DNA of 64,000 nt from Agromyces marinus (GCF_021442325.1 NZ_CP087879.1:868001-932000), one strand, 5' to 3'; counted from the first letter of the stretch, positions 45,455 through 54,964 are shown. A program made the numbers and translations. The notes: generated by a model from the sequence alone, not told the origin.

Positions 45455-45491
45455 ACGAAGGGAGGCCGGTGCTGCACCGGCCTCCCTTCGT
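45455..45491 (+). terminator. Perfect 17-bp hairpin after BMP copy 2
   Basis: 45455-45471 pairs with 45475-45491 around CTG, ten bases after the stop. Strong terminator or 3' stabiliser; only TTCGT follows. Confidence 0.75.
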
Positions 45492-45593
45492 GCACTCCGG
45501 GCGGATCCGCGCACATCCGCCAACATCTGAGCAACCCGCGACGCTCATCGGCGCACTTCGGCGCACAGCCGCTGCGAATCGGGTCTCGATCAC

Positions 45594-45599
45594 TAGGAT
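45594..45599 (+). promoter_or_regulatory. -10 box TAGGAT of the nucleoside ABC operon, leaderless
   Basis: TAGGAT, seven bases, ATG at 45607; no ribosome binding site for the first gene of a long operon. Confidence 0.55.
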
Positions 45600-45606
45600 C
45601 GGTGGC

Positions 45607-47148
45607 ATGAAACTCGAACTCCGAGGAATCACGAAGAAGTTCGGTTCCCTGGTGGCGAACGACCACATCGACCTCACCGTCGAGGCGGGGGAGATCCACT
45701 GCCTCCTCGGAGAGAACGGCGCGGGCAAGTCGACGCTCATGAACGTGCTGTACGGCCTCTACCAGGCCGACGCGGGCGAGATCCTCCTCGACGATCGCAT
45801 CCAGCACTTCGCGGGGCCCGGCGACGCGATGCGGGCCGGCATCGGCATGGTCCACCAGCACTTCATGCTGATCCCCGTGTTCACCGTCGCCGAGAACGTC
45901 ATGCTCGGCCACGAGCAGACCCGCGGCGGCGGGCTCCTCGACCTCGCCGAAGCACGGCGTCGGGTGCGCGAGATCAGCGACCGGTTCGGGTTCCACGTCG
46001 ACCCCGACGCCCTCGTCGACGACCTCCCGGTCGGCGTCCAGCAGCGCGTCGAGATCATCAAGGCGCTCTCGCGCGACGCGCGGGTGCTCGTGTTCGACGA
46101 GCCGACCGCGGTGCTCACGCCGCAGGAGACCGACGAGCTCATGGGCATCATGCGCCAGCTCAAGGAGTCCGGCGCCTCGATCGTGTTCATCACGCACAAG
46201 CTCCGCGAGGTGCGGGAGGTCGCCGACAAGATCACGGTCGTGCGGCTCGGCAAGGTCGTCGGCGAGGCCGACCCCACCGCCTCCAACGCCGAACTCGCTT
46301 CGCTCATGGTCGGCCGCGCGGTCGAGCTGACCGTGCAGAAGGAGGAACCGACGCTCGGCGAGGAATCGCTCCAGGTCGAGCACCTGAACGTCGTCGACTC
46401 GATCGGCCAGCTCGTGGTCAACGACGTCAGCTTCGCCGTCCGCCGCGGAGAGGTCCTCGCAGTCGCGGGCGTCCAGGGCAACGGCCAGACCGAGCTCACC
46501 GAGGCGCTCGTCGGCTTGCAGCCCCGGGTCGAGGGGAGCATCCGCCTCGAGGGCCGGGAGATCAGTGGGCACTCCGTCCGCAGGATCCTCGATGCGGGCG
46601 TCGGATTCGTCCCCGAGGATCGCACCGAGGACGGCCTCGTCGGCGAGTTCACGGTCGCCGAGAACCTCATGCTGGACCGCTCCGGCGGCGAGCCGTTCGT
46701 CAAGGCCGGCAACGTGCAGCGCGCATACCTGGCCGAGTTCGCGACCGAGAAGGTCGAGGAGTTCGACGTGCGCACGCCCGGCATCGACACGAAGGCCGGC
46801 AGGCTCTCCGGCGGCAACCAGCAGAAGGTCGTGCTCGCGCGCGAGCTCAGTCGTGAACTCAACCTGCTCGTCGCCGCGCAGCCCACGCGCGGCGTCGACG
46901 TCGGCTCGATCGAGTTCATCCACAAGCGCATCGTCGAGACGCGCGACGCCGGCGTGCCGGTGGTCGTCGTGTCCACCGAACTCGACGAGGTCACGGCGCT
47001 CGCGGACCGGATCATGGTGATGTACCGCGGCAAGGTCGTCGGCATCGTGCCGGGTGACACCCCCCGCGAGACCCTCGGCCTGATGATGGCCGGCGAGATG
47101 CCGGGTGCATCCGGCGACGCCCCGAGCCCCGAAGGAGCGGCCGCATGA
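45607..47148 (+). CDS. Nucleoside ABC transporter, ATP-binding protein (NupA-like)
   Basis: 513 residues: two ABC domains in tandem. The first (1-240) is canonical: Walker A GENGAGKST, Q-loop HQHFM, Walker B VLVFDEPTAVL. Its signature is LPVGVQQRVEI. The second (about 260-490) has a degenerate Walker A (GVQGNGQTE) but an intact signature LSGGNQQKVVLAREL, with no Asp-Glu pair (LLVAAQPTRGVD). This asymmetry is normal for RbsA/NupA-type importers. Starts with a leaderless-type promoter and overlaps the first permease by four bases. Confidence 0.95.
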   Translation: MKLELRGITKKFGSLVANDHIDLTVEAGEIHCLLGENGAGKSTLMNVLYGLYQADAGEILLDDRIQHFAGPGDAMRAGIGMVHQHFMLIPVFTVAENVMLGHEQTRGGGLLDLAEARRRVREISDRFGFHVDPDALVDDLPVGVQQRVEIIKALSRDARVLVFDEPTAVLTPQETDELMGIMRQLKESGASIVFITHKLREVREVADKITVVRLGKVVGEADPTASNAELASLMVGRAVELTVQKEEPTLGEESLQVEHLNVVDSIGQLVVNDVSFAVRRGEVLAVAGVQGNGQTELTEALVGLQPRVEGSIRLEGREISGHSVRRILDAGVGFVPEDRTEDGLVGEFTVAENLMLDRSGGEPFVKAGNVQRAYLAEFATEKVEEFDVRTPGIDTKAGRLSGGNQQKVVLARELSRELNLLVAAQPTRGVDVGSIEFIHKRIVETRDAGVPVVVVSTELDEVTALADRIMVMYRGKVVGIVPGDTPRETLGLMMAGEMPGASGDAPSPEGAAA

Positions 47149-48452
47149 CCGACAGGAACGACCCGGACGTCGCGCTCGAGACCGGCGAACAGGTTCCGCC
47201 GGACGAGCCCGTCATCGAGCGCGAGCCCGACGGCGACGAGCCCTCGCGCTGGCAGCAGGCGTTTCGCGAGATCGCCACGGGCAACGCGATCATCTCGGTC
47301 CTCGCGGTGCTGCTCGCCCTGCTCGTCGGCGCCGTGATGATCGCCTTCACCGACGAACGCGTGCAGGCGGCGGCCGGGTACTTCTTCGCCCGGCCCGGCG
47401 ACACGTTCGTCGCGATCTGGGACTCCGTCGCCGGCGCCTACTCGGCGCTGTTCCAGGGATCGGTCTACAACTTCCGCCGACCCGACTTCGCATCCGGCAT
47501 CCGCCCCCTGACCGAGACGCTGAACTTCGCCACGCCGCTCATCGCCGCAGGACTCGGCGTCGGACTCGCCTTCAAGGTCGGCATGTTCAACATCGGCGGC
47601 CGCGGCCAGATGCTGCTCGCGGCATCCGCCGCGGGATGGGTCGCCTTCTCGCTCGACCTGCCGTTCCCGCTGCACATGATCGTCGCCGTCATCGCCGGCA
47701 TCGTCGCGGGCGCGCTCTGGGCGGGCATCGCGGGCGTGCTCAAGGCGCGCACCGGCGCGCACGAGGTGATCGTCACGATCATGCTCAACTACGTCGCGCT
47801 CTACCTCGTGTCGTGGATGCTGCGCACCCCCGGCCTCCTGCAGGCGCCCGGCTCGAACAACCCGAAGACGCCGCCGATGAAGGACTCGGCGATCCTCTTC
47901 GACCTGTTCCCCGGGTACAACCTGCACTTCGGATTCATCCTCTCGCTCGCCTGCGTCGTGCTCGTGTGGTGGATCCTCGACCGCTCCAGCCTCGGATTCC
48001 AGTTCCGCGCGGTCGGCCTGAACCCGAAGGCGGCCCGCGTCGCGGGCATCAACGTCAACGCCATGTACGTCTACGCCATGCTCATCGCCGGCGGACTCGT
48101 CGGCCTCGCGGGCGTCGACCAGGTGCTCGGCACCGTCACCACCGGCTTCTCCGCCGGCATCGACGCCGGCATCGGCTTCGACGCCATCACGGTCGCGCTG
48201 CTCGGTGGATCCAACCCGTGGGGCATCCTCGCGGCCGGCATCCTGTTCGGCGCGTTCAAGGCCGGCGGGTTCTCGATGCAGGCAGCGGAGGGCGTGCCGA
48301 TCGACATCGTCCTCGTCGTGCAGTCCCTCATCGTCCTGTTCATCGCGGCGCCACCCCTCGTGCGTGCGATCTTCCGACTCCCGCAGCCGGGATCGAAGCC
48401 GAGGAAGAAGCGAACGCGCACCGCACCCCAGGAGGAGGTGGCGGCGAAGTGA
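47145..48452 (+). CDS. Nucleoside ABC transporter, permease 1 (NupB-like)
   Basis: 435 residues. About ten membrane segments after a 40-residue acidic, cytoplasmic N-terminus. Family hallmarks of BmpA-associated permeases: the FNIGGRGQMLLAA segment, GAHEVIVTIMLNYVALYLVSW, AVGLNPKAARVAGINVN, and AGGLVGLAGVDQVLGTVTTGF with ALLGGSNPWGILAAGILFGAFKAG. The ATG at 47145 and the GTG of the next gene both overlap the previous stops, so this operon is translated as a coupled unit. Confidence 0.94.
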   Translation: MTDRNDPDVALETGEQVPPDEPVIEREPDGDEPSRWQQAFREIATGNAIISVLAVLLALLVGAVMIAFTDERVQAAAGYFFARPGDTFVAIWDSVAGAYSALFQGSVYNFRRPDFASGIRPLTETLNFATPLIAAGLGVGLAFKVGMFNIGGRGQMLLAASAAGWVAFSLDLPFPLHMIVAVIAGIVAGALWAGIAGVLKARTGAHEVIVTIMLNYVALYLVSWMLRTPGLLQAPGSNNPKTPPMKDSAILFDLFPGYNLHFGFILSLACVVLVWWILDRSSLGFQFRAVGLNPKAARVAGINVNAMYVYAMLIAGGLVGLAGVDQVLGTVTTGFSAGIDAGIGFDAITVALLGGSNPWGILAAGILFGAFKAGGFSMQAAEGVPIDIVLVVQSLIVLFIAAPPLVRAIFRLPQPGSKPRKKRTRTAPQEEVAAK

Positions 48453-49759
48453 CCGCAACCAGCCAGCACCACGCCGTCGCACCCCACGAGGGCGCGCTCG
48501 CCACGAAGATCGTCGTCAGTTGGAAGGCGCCCGTCTCGTTCGCGATCCTCACCGCGCTGCTCGCGCTCCTCTTCTGGCTCACCGACCACCAGGGCGTCGC
48601 GATCTTCCGCGTGTCGGCGCCGCGCGACGCGATCCAGATCGCCGACATCGAGGTGAACGGGCCGCTGATGACGTGGACCTGCGTCATCCTCATGGCATTG
48701 CTCACCGCGGCATCCGCCGCCCTGGTGCGCGCCAAGCGCAGCGTTCCGCTCTGGCTCGTCGTGCTCTTCACGGTCATCGGGCTCATCGCGTTCCTGACCT
48801 GGGCCGCGGCCGGCGCGCGGACACCGGTGATCCCGCTGCCGGGGCTGCTCGCGGGCGCGCTCAGCCTGTCGGTCCCGCTCATCTTCGGTGCGCTCTGCGG
48901 CGTGATCTCCGAGCGCGTGGGCGTGATCAACATCGCCATCGAGGGGCAGTTGCTCGCCGGCGCGTTCACCTCCGCGGTCGTGGCCTCGGTGATCGGGCAG
49001 CAGTGGCTCGGCCCGATCGTCGGCCTGTTCGCGGCCGCGGTCTCGGGCGTGCTCGTCGCGTTCGTGCTCGCGGCGTTCGCGATCAAGTACTTCGTCGACC
49101 AGGTCATCGTCGGCGTCGTGCTCAACGTCCTCGTGATCGGCCTGACGAGCTTCTTCTTCTCCCAGGTGCTCGCGCCCAACGCCGAGCTGCTCAACTCGCC
49201 GCCGCGCCTGCCTCGGATCCCGATCCCGATCCTGTCCGAGATCCCGATCATCGGGCCAATGTTCTTCCGGCAGACGCTCATCATCTACGCCATGTACGTG
49301 ATCGTGGCGCTGGTGTACGTCGGCCTGTTCCACACGCGTTGGGGACTGCGCCTGCGTTCGGTCGGCGAGCACCCGCAGGCCGCGGACACGGTGGGCATCA
49401 ACGTGGCGCGCACGCGATTCTGGAACGTCTCGCTCGCGGGCGCCATCGCCGGGTTCGGCGGCGCGTTCTTCACGCTCGGCGCGGTCGGCGCGTTCAACAA
49501 GGAGATGACCGCGGGCGCGGGCTTCATCGCCCTCGCGGCCGTGATCTTCGGGCAGTGGGATCCGATCAAGGCCACGCTCGCGGCACTCCTGTTCGGGTTC
49601 GCCTCGAACCTGCAGAACACCCTCTCGGTCATCGGCTCGCCGGTCCCGAGCGAGTTCATGCTCATGCTGCCGTACGTGGTCACGATCCTCGCCGTCGCCG
49701 GGTTCGTCGGCAAGGTCCGCGGACCGGCCGCCGCGGGCAAGCCCTACATCAAGGCCTGA
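48449..49759 (+). CDS. Nucleoside ABC transporter, permease 2 (NupC-like)
   Basis: 436 residues. Membrane permease of the same family: GALCGVISERVGVINIAIEGQLLAGAF, VDQVIVGVVLNVLVIGLTSFFF, GLRLRSVGEHPQAADTVGINV, and AGFIALAAVIFGQWDPIKATLAALLFGFA. It carries two extra hydrophobic segments at the N-terminus (SFAILTALLALLFWL, TWTCVILMALLTAASAALV). GTG at 48449 overlaps the previous stop (GTGA) and has AGGAGGAGG 15 bases upstream. With permease 1 it forms the heterodimeric channel. Confidence 0.94.
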   Translation: MTATSQHHAVAPHEGALATKIVVSWKAPVSFAILTALLALLFWLTDHQGVAIFRVSAPRDAIQIADIEVNGPLMTWTCVILMALLTAASAALVRAKRSVPLWLVVLFTVIGLIAFLTWAAAGARTPVIPLPGLLAGALSLSVPLIFGALCGVISERVGVINIAIEGQLLAGAFTSAVVASVIGQQWLGPIVGLFAAAVSGVLVAFVLAAFAIKYFVDQVIVGVVLNVLVIGLTSFFFSQVLAPNAELLNSPPRLPRIPIPILSEIPIIGPMFFRQTLIIYAMYVIVALVYVGLFHTRWGLRLRSVGEHPQAADTVGINVARTRFWNVSLAGAIAGFGGAFFTLGAVGAFNKEMTAGAGFIALAAVIFGQWDPIKATLAALLFGFASNLQNTLSVIGSPVPSEFMLMLPYVVTILAVAGFVGKVRGPAAAGKPYIKA

Positions 49760-49775
49760 ACCGAGGAGGCCGGCA

Positions 49776-50195
49776 GTGACCGACCAGCAGACGATCGACT
49801 GGAACCACCTGCGCGAGATCGCTCGCGAGGCGATGGCCAAGGCCTACGTGCCGTACTCGCAGTTCCCCGTGGGCGCGGCGGCGATCGCCGACGACGGCCG
49901 CATCGTGAGCGGATGCAACGTGGAGAACGCGTCGTACGGCGTGACCCTCTGCGCGGAGTGCTCGCTCGTGTCCGCCCTCGTCATGTCCGGCGGCGGCAAG
50001 CTGATCGCCTTCACGTGCGTCGACGGGCACGGGAACGTGCTCATGCCCTGCGGGCGATGCCGGCAGCTGCTCTACGAGCACTCGGCCGAGGGCATGGTGC
50101 TCGAGACCGTCTCGGGCCTGAAGTCGATCGACGAGGTGCTGCCCGATGCGTTCGGGCCACGACAGCTCGCCGAGTACCGGGGGGAGCCCGCATGA
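49776..50195 (+). CDS. cdd: Cytidine deaminase
   Basis: 139 residues, tetrameric type. Zinc site: CNVENASYGVTLCAECSLVSA (CAEC, catalytic Glu) and PCGRCRQLL. The N-terminal YVPYSQFPVGAAAIADDG is the substrate entrance. Converts imported cytidine and deoxycytidine to uridine and deoxyuridine for DeoA. GTG at 49776 has GAGGAGG upstream, 16 bases after the permease stop; its stop overlaps the deoA start. A direct part of the nucleoside operon. Confidence 0.96.
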   Translation: MTDQQTIDWNHLREIAREAMAKAYVPYSQFPVGAAAIADDGRIVSGCNVENASYGVTLCAECSLVSALVMSGGGKLIAFTCVDGHGNVLMPCGRCRQLLYEHSAEGMVLETVSGLKSIDEVLPDAFGPRQLAEYRGEPA

Positions 50196-51493
50196 GCGCC
50201 GTCGAAGCCTTCGACGCCGTCGACCTGATCCGCACCAAGCGGGACCGCGGAGAGCTCGCGACCGAGCAGATCGATTGGCTCGTGGACGCCTACACCCGCG
50301 GCTACGTCGCCGACGAGCAGATGTCGGCCATGACCATGGCGATCTTCCTCAACGGCATGACCCGGCGCGAGGTCCGGGACCTCACGATGGCCATGATCGC
50401 CTCGGGTGAGCGGATGGACTTCTCCGGGCTCGGGAAGCCGACGACCGACAAGCACTCCACGGGTGGCGTCGGCGACAAGATCACGCTGCCCCTCATGCCG
50501 CTCGTCGCGGCCTTCGGCGTCGCGGTGCCGCAGCTCTCGGGTCGTGGACTCGGCCACACGGGCGGCACGCTCGACAAGCTCGAGTCGATCCCCGGGTGGC
50601 GGGCCGACCTCACCAACGACGAGATGTTCGCTCAGCTGCGCGACGTCGGCGGCGTGATCTGCGCGGCCGGCGCGGGCCTGGCGCCGGCCGACAAGAAGCT
50701 CTACGCCCTGCGCGACATCACCGGCACGGTCGAGGCGATCCCGCTCATCGCCTCCTCGATCATGTCCAAGAAGATCGCCGAGGGCACGGGTGCGCTCGTG
50801 CTCGACGTCAAGTTCGGGTCCGGGGCGTTCCTGCAGGACATCGAGCGCTCGCGCGAACTCGCGCGGACCATGGTCGAGCTCGGCGAGGACGCCGGCGTTG
50901 CCACCTCGGCGCTGCTGACGAACATGAACGTGCCGCTCGGCCTCACGATCGGGAACGCGAACGAGGTCCGCGAGTCGGTCGAGGTCCTCGCGGGCGGCGG
51001 ACCGGCGGACGTGCGCGAACTCACGGTCGCGCTCGCACGCGAGATGCTCGAACTCGCGGGCGTCGCCGACGCCGATGTCGAGGCGGCCCTCGACGACGGC
51101 CGGGCCATGGACACCTGGCGCGCGTCGATCCGGGCGCAGGGCGGGGACCCCGACGCGCCGATGCCGGTGGCCCGCGAGCAGCACGTGGTCACGGCCGAGC
51201 GGGACGGCGTGCTCGTCCGGCAGGAGGCGCTCCCGTTCGGCATCGCGGCATGGCGCCTCGGTGCGGGGCGCGCGCGCAAGGAGGACCCGGTGCAGCACGC
51301 CGCGGGGATCGACCTGCACGCCAAGCCCGGCGATCGGGTGCGTGCGGGCGACCCGCTGTTCACCCTGCACGCCGACGAGCCCGCCCGGTTCGCCCGGGCA
51401 CTCGAGGCCGTGGCCGGGGCGTGGGAGATCGGCGACGCCGGTTCGCCCGTACAGGACGGCGGCCCGCTCATCGCCGACCGGATCGGACGCTAG
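50192..51493 (+). CDS. deoA: Thymidine/pyrimidine-nucleoside phosphorylase
   Basis: 433 residues. Glycosyl-transferase-type phosphorylase: KHSTGGVGDKITLPLMPLVAAFGV is the conserved phosphate-binding signature, MSGRGLGHTGGTLDKLESIPG the nucleoside-binding loop (as QLSGRG here), and VKFGSGAF the last core motif; the C-terminal 100 residues form the alpha/beta lid (HAAGIDLHAKPGDRV). It releases the base and gives (deoxy)ribose 1-phosphate. ATG at 50192 overlaps the cdd stop. Pyrimidine specificity follows from the fold and from cdd. Confidence 0.95.
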   Translation: MSAVEAFDAVDLIRTKRDRGELATEQIDWLVDAYTRGYVADEQMSAMTMAIFLNGMTRREVRDLTMAMIASGERMDFSGLGKPTTDKHSTGGVGDKITLPLMPLVAAFGVAVPQLSGRGLGHTGGTLDKLESIPGWRADLTNDEMFAQLRDVGGVICAAGAGLAPADKKLYALRDITGTVEAIPLIASSIMSKKIAEGTGALVLDVKFGSGAFLQDIERSRELARTMVELGEDAGVATSALLTNMNVPLGLTIGNANEVRESVEVLAGGGPADVRELTVALAREMLELAGVADADVEAALDDGRAMDTWRASIRAQGGDPDAPMPVAREQHVVTAERDGVLVRQEALPFGIAAWRLGAGRARKEDPVQHAAGIDLHAKPGDRVRAGDPLFTLHADEPARFARALEAVAGAWEIGDAGSPVQDGGPLIADRIGR

Positions 51494-51562
51494 CGCGGCG
51501 CGACACGCGCGGGCCTGCGGAACCCGCACGAACCGGCAGTGCGCCGCGGGAGTGCGCGCCGC

Positions 51563-51568
51563 TATCGT
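51563..51568 (+). promoter_or_regulatory. -10 box TATCGT of add, leaderless
   Basis: TATCGT, six bases, GTG at 51575. Gives add a promoter apart from the nucleoside operon. Confidence 0.5.
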
Positions 51569-51574
51569 GGTGGG

Positions 51575-52696
51575 GTGGACACGCACGCGACCGACTACCG
51601 GATCGAGGGGGACGGCACCGACATCCGGTCGCTGCCGAAGATCTCGCTGCACGATCATCTCGACGGCGGACTCCGGCCGCACACCGTCATCGAACTGGCC
51701 GACGAGATCGGCCTCGAACTGCCCGAGACCGACGCCGATGCGCTCGCCGGGTGGTTCGCCGACCAGTCCGACTCGGGCTCGCTCGTCGAGTACCTGAAGA
51801 CGTTCGACGTCACGACCGCCGTCATGCAGACCCGCGAGGGGCTGACGCGCGTCGCCCGCGAGTTCGTGCACGACCTCGCCGCCGACGGCGTGATCTACGG
51901 TGAGATCCGCTGGGCGCCCGAACAGCACCTCACCCGCGGGCTCACGCTCGACGAGACGGTCGAGGCGGTCCAGGCCGGGCTCGACGAGGGCGTCGACGAG
52001 GTGGGGCGCGACGGCAAGCGGATCCGGGTGGGTCAGCTCATCACGGCCATGCGTCACGCCGATCGCGGCCTCGAGATCGCCGAGCTCGCCGTGCGCCACC
52101 GCGACCGCGGGGTCGTGGGCTTCGACATCGCCGGCGCCGAGGCGGGATTCCCGGCGAGCCGGCATCGCACCGCGTTCGACTTCCTCGCCTCCCGCTTCGT
52201 GCCGGTGACCGTGCACGCGGGCGAAGCGGACGGCCTGGAGTCGATCAAGGGGGCCCTGCTCGACGGGCGTGCGCTGCGCCTCGGGCACGGCGTGCGCCTC
52301 GCCGAGGACCTCACCGTCGAACGCCAGGACGACGAGAACACGTACGTCTCGCTGGGCCCGGTCGCGCAGTGGGTGCGCGACCGCGAGATCGCCCTCGAGA
52401 CGAGCCCGTCCTCGAACCTGCAGACCGGTGCGATCGCCGCGTGGGGCGACGAACTGCTCGACCACCCCTTCGACCTGCTGTACCAGCTCGGGTTCCGGGT
52501 GACGGTGAACACCGACAACCGGCTCCAGTCGGGCACGTCGCTCACTCGCGAGCTGGCGCTGCTCTCGGACGCGTTCGGGTACGACCTGGACGACTTCGAG
52601 GTGTTCCAGCTGAACGCCGCCGCGGCGGCGTTCCTCCCGCTCGACGACCGGGAGGAGCTCGCCGAGCTGATCCAGGACGGCTTCGACGAGGCCTGA
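51575..52696 (+). CDS. add: Adenosine deaminase
   Basis: 373 residues, amidohydrolase fold. Zinc ligands in LHDHLDGGLRP; the catalytic set continues with DIAGAEAGFPA, VTVHAGEA, RLGHGVRL and SPSSNLQTGA, then NTDNRLQSGTSLTREL. Deaminates adenosine and deoxyadenosine to inosine, the substrate of purine nucleoside phosphorylase at 54965-55792. GTG at 51575 is used because TATCGT is six bases upstream; an earlier in-frame GTG at 51539 has neither signal. Five bases separate it from the PTS IIA gene, so these are co-transcribed. Confidence 0.95.
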   Translation: MDTHATDYRIEGDGTDIRSLPKISLHDHLDGGLRPHTVIELADEIGLELPETDADALAGWFADQSDSGSLVEYLKTFDVTTAVMQTREGLTRVAREFVHDLAADGVIYGEIRWAPEQHLTRGLTLDETVEAVQAGLDEGVDEVGRDGKRIRVGQLITAMRHADRGLEIAELAVRHRDRGVVGFDIAGAEAGFPASRHRTAFDFLASRFVPVTVHAGEADGLESIKGALLDGRALRLGHGVRLAEDLTVERQDDENTYVSLGPVAQWVRDREIALETSPSSNLQTGAIAAWGDELLDHPFDLLYQLGFRVTVNTDNRLQSGTSLTRELALLSDAFGYDLDDFEVFQLNAAAAAFLPLDDREELAELIQDGFDEA

Positions 52697-52701
52697 CGCG
52701 G

Positions 52702-53160
52702 ATGACCCTTCCTCCGCTGCCGGACGACGCGATCCGCCTGCACGCCGTCGTGCCCGACTGGCGTGCCGCCGTGCGCGCCGCCGGTGATGCGCTCGTGCGT
52801 TCGGGTGCCACGTTCCCCGGGTACACCGATCGGATGATCCGGGTCCTCGAGGAGTTCGGTGCGTACGTCGTGATCGCGCCGGGCCTCGCGCTGGCCCACG
52901 CGCGCCCGGGACCGGACGTCCGCCGCAGCGGGCTCGCGGTCGTCACCCTCGCCGAGCCCGTCGCGTTCGGCCATCCGCACAACGACCCGGTGCGCGTCGT
53001 GCTCGGGCTCGCTGCGACGGGGCCCGAAGAGCACGTCGCAAGCGTGGCCGAGTCGGCGAACGCGTTCAACGACCCGGCCGTGATCGAGCGGCTCGCTGCG
53101 GCGGCATCCCCGGCCGAGGTGCGGTCCGTGCTCGCCGGCGCCCCGCCCCGGACGGGTTGA
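52702..53160 (+). CDS. Orphan PTS EIIA domain (fructose/ascorbate type 2)
   Basis: 152 residues, EIIA type 2 (mannitol/fructose/ascorbate superfamily) alone: no EIIB or EIIC lies nearby. The phosphorylation His is H66 in GLALAHARPGPDV, and the strand LAVVTLAEPVAFGHPHNDPV matches the second conserved site. A free IIA can signal PTS status, or serve a transporter encoded elsewhere. ATG at 52702, five bases after add. It ends eight bases from the stop of the convergent mutase gene, with no terminator between. Confidence 0.85.
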   Translation: MTLPPLPDDAIRLHAVVPDWRAAVRAAGDALVRSGATFPGYTDRMIRVLEEFGAYVVIAPGLALAHARPGPDVRRSGLAVVTLAEPVAFGHPHNDPVRVVLGLAATGPEEHVASVAESANAFNDPAVIERLAAAASPAEVRSVLAGAPPRTG

Positions 53161-53168
53161 CCCCGGCC

Positions 53169-54896
53169 TCAGGCCACGAGCTCCCGCATGCCGGCCTCGA
53201 GGCGTGCGACGGCCTCCGATGCCGCCGCGCGGCGTTCGCGCATCGACCCCTCGGTCGCGGCGGCGTCGATGTAGACCTTGAGCTTCGGCTCGGTGCCGCT
53301 CGGCCGCACCATGACGCGAGCGCCGCCGTCGAAGACGAGCCGGAGCACGTCGGCGGGCGGGTAGCCGTCGGCGCCCGTCGCCAGGTCGTCGATGCGTTCG
53401 ACCCGGATACCGCCGACCTCGGTCGGGGGCTCGGCGCGCAGCCGCGCCATGACGTCGGCGATGCGCGTGAGGTCGGTGACCCGGATCGACACCTGCGCCG
53501 AGTCGAAGGCCCCGAAGCGCTCGACGACCTCGTCGAGGTGATCGGCGACGGTGCGCCCCTCGCCGGCCAGGCGGGATGCGAGGGAGAGGAACGCGACGGC
53601 GGCCGAGATGCCGTCCTTGTCGCGCACGGTGTCCGGGTTCACCAGGAAGCCGAGCGCCTCCTCGAAGCCGAACACGAGCCCGGGGGCGCGTGAGATCCAC
53701 TTGAACCCGGTGAGCGTCGCACGGAAGTCCAGCCCGTGCGCGCGTGCGATCGCCTCGAGCCCGGGGGAGGAGACGATCGAGCACGCCAGCGTGCCGCGCG
53801 GGCTCCCGGCATCCGTCGACCCGGCGCGCGAGGCGACCCGCTCGGCGACCTGCAGGCCGAGGAGCAGGCCGACCTCGTTGCCCGTCAGGCGGCGGTACCC
53901 GTCCGTCGACGCGGGGTCCGGGATCGCGACGGCGAGCCGGTCGGCGTCGGGGTCGTTGGCGATGACGAGGTCTGCGCCCTCGGCCCGGGCGGTCTCGAAC
54001 GCGAGGTCCATGGCGCCCGGTTCCTCCGGGTTCGGGAACGCGACCGTGGGGAAGCGAGCGTCGGGCTCGATCTGCGCCGACACGAGCGCCGGCGCCGCGA
54101 ACCCGGCCGCCTCGAGGACGCGCTGCAGCGTCTCCCAGCCGACGCCGTGCATCGCGGTGTAGACCACCTTCGGCTGCGCGGTCGGGGCGGATGCCACCGC
54201 CGCCGTCGCCGCGACGTACGCGTCGACCACGGACTCGTCGGCGGTCTCCACGGCGCCGCGCGGAAGGTCGGGTACGGCCGTGCTCGCGGCGATCCGCGAG
54301 ATGTGCGCGGCGATCTCGGCGTCGGCGGGCGCGACGATCTGCGCCCCGCCGTCGTCGCCGCCGAGGTAGACCTTCATGCCGTTGTCGTTCGGCGGGTTGT
54401 GCGAGGCCGTGATCATGACGCCCGCGCTCGTGTCGAGGTGCCGGACGGCGAACGCGAGCACGGGGGTGGGCAGCAGCCGCGGCAGCAGCACGGCGCGCAC
54501 GCCCGCGCCCGCCATGACCTCGGCGACGTCGTGCGCGAACACCCGGGAATTGCGTCGGCCGTCGTACCCGACGACCACGCTCGGTGCGCCTCCCGCGCCG
54601 GTGCCGCCCGCGGCGGACGCGCGTTCGAGCAGGTAGGCCGCGAGCCCCGCGGCGCCCTGCGCCACGAGCACCCGGTTCATGCGGTTCGGTCCCGCGGCGA
54701 TCTCGCCGCGCAACCCGGCCGTCCCGAACGCGAGTCGGTCGTCGAAGCGCGAGGCGAGGTCGGCGGATGCCGCGGCATCCCCCGCCCGCACGAGCGCGAT
54801 GATCGCGGCGAGCTCGGCGCGGGTCTCGGGGTCCGGGTCCTGGGTGAGCCAGGCCTCGGCGCGGGCGATGCGTTCGTCGTCGGTGGGGTGCGGCAT
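53169..54896 (-). CDS. Alpha-D-phosphohexomutase family protein (phosphogluco/manno/pentomutase)
   Basis: 575 residues, four-domain mutase. Active-site S165 is in TASHNPPNDNG, metal loop NDPDADR, sugar specificity loop GFEEALG and phosphate-binding RPSGTEPK. The N-terminal tail (about 60 residues) is longer than in PgmA-type enzymes and matches PmmB/YhxB-type sequences, which act on glucose 6-, mannose 6- or ribose 1-/5-phosphate. Next to purine nucleoside phosphorylase, a phosphopentomutase role is attractive, since no classical DeoB is in the window. ATG at 54896 with GAAGG upstream. Confidence 0.85.
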   Translation of the reverse strand: MPHPTDDERIARAEAWLTQDPDPETRAELAAIIALVRAGDAAASADLASRFDDRLAFGTAGLRGEIAAGPNRMNRVLVAQGAAGLAAYLLERASAAGGTGAGGAPSVVVGYDGRRNSRVFAHDVAEVMAGAGVRAVLLPRLLPTPVLAFAVRHLDTSAGVMITASHNPPNDNGMKVYLGGDDGGAQIVAPADAEIAAHISRIAASTAVPDLPRGAVETADESVVDAYVAATAAVASAPTAQPKVVYTAMHGVGWETLQRVLEAAGFAAPALVSAQIEPDARFPTVAFPNPEEPGAMDLAFETARAEGADLVIANDPDADRLAVAIPDPASTDGYRRLTGNEVGLLLGLQVAERVASRAGSTDAGSPRGTLACSIVSSPGLEAIARAHGLDFRATLTGFKWISRAPGLVFGFEEALGFLVNPDTVRDKDGISAAVAFLSLASRLAGEGRTVADHLDEVVERFGAFDSAQVSIRVTDLTRIADVMARLRAEPPTEVGGIRVERIDDLATGADGYPPADVLRLVFDGGARVMVRPSGTEPKLKVYIDAAATEGSMRERRAAASEAVARLEAGMRELVA

Positions 54897-54964
54897 CCGT
54901 CTGCCTTCTCTCATGCCTCGCGGCGCGTGCCGGCGCCGGGTCGATTCGTGTGCGTCGCTGCGCG

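Noticed and set aside
42749-48482. Very long minus-strand frames opposite the BMP and nucleoside transporter genes
   Set aside because: Mirror frames of real plus-strand genes; Asp/Arg/Glu/His-rich compositions and no motifs.
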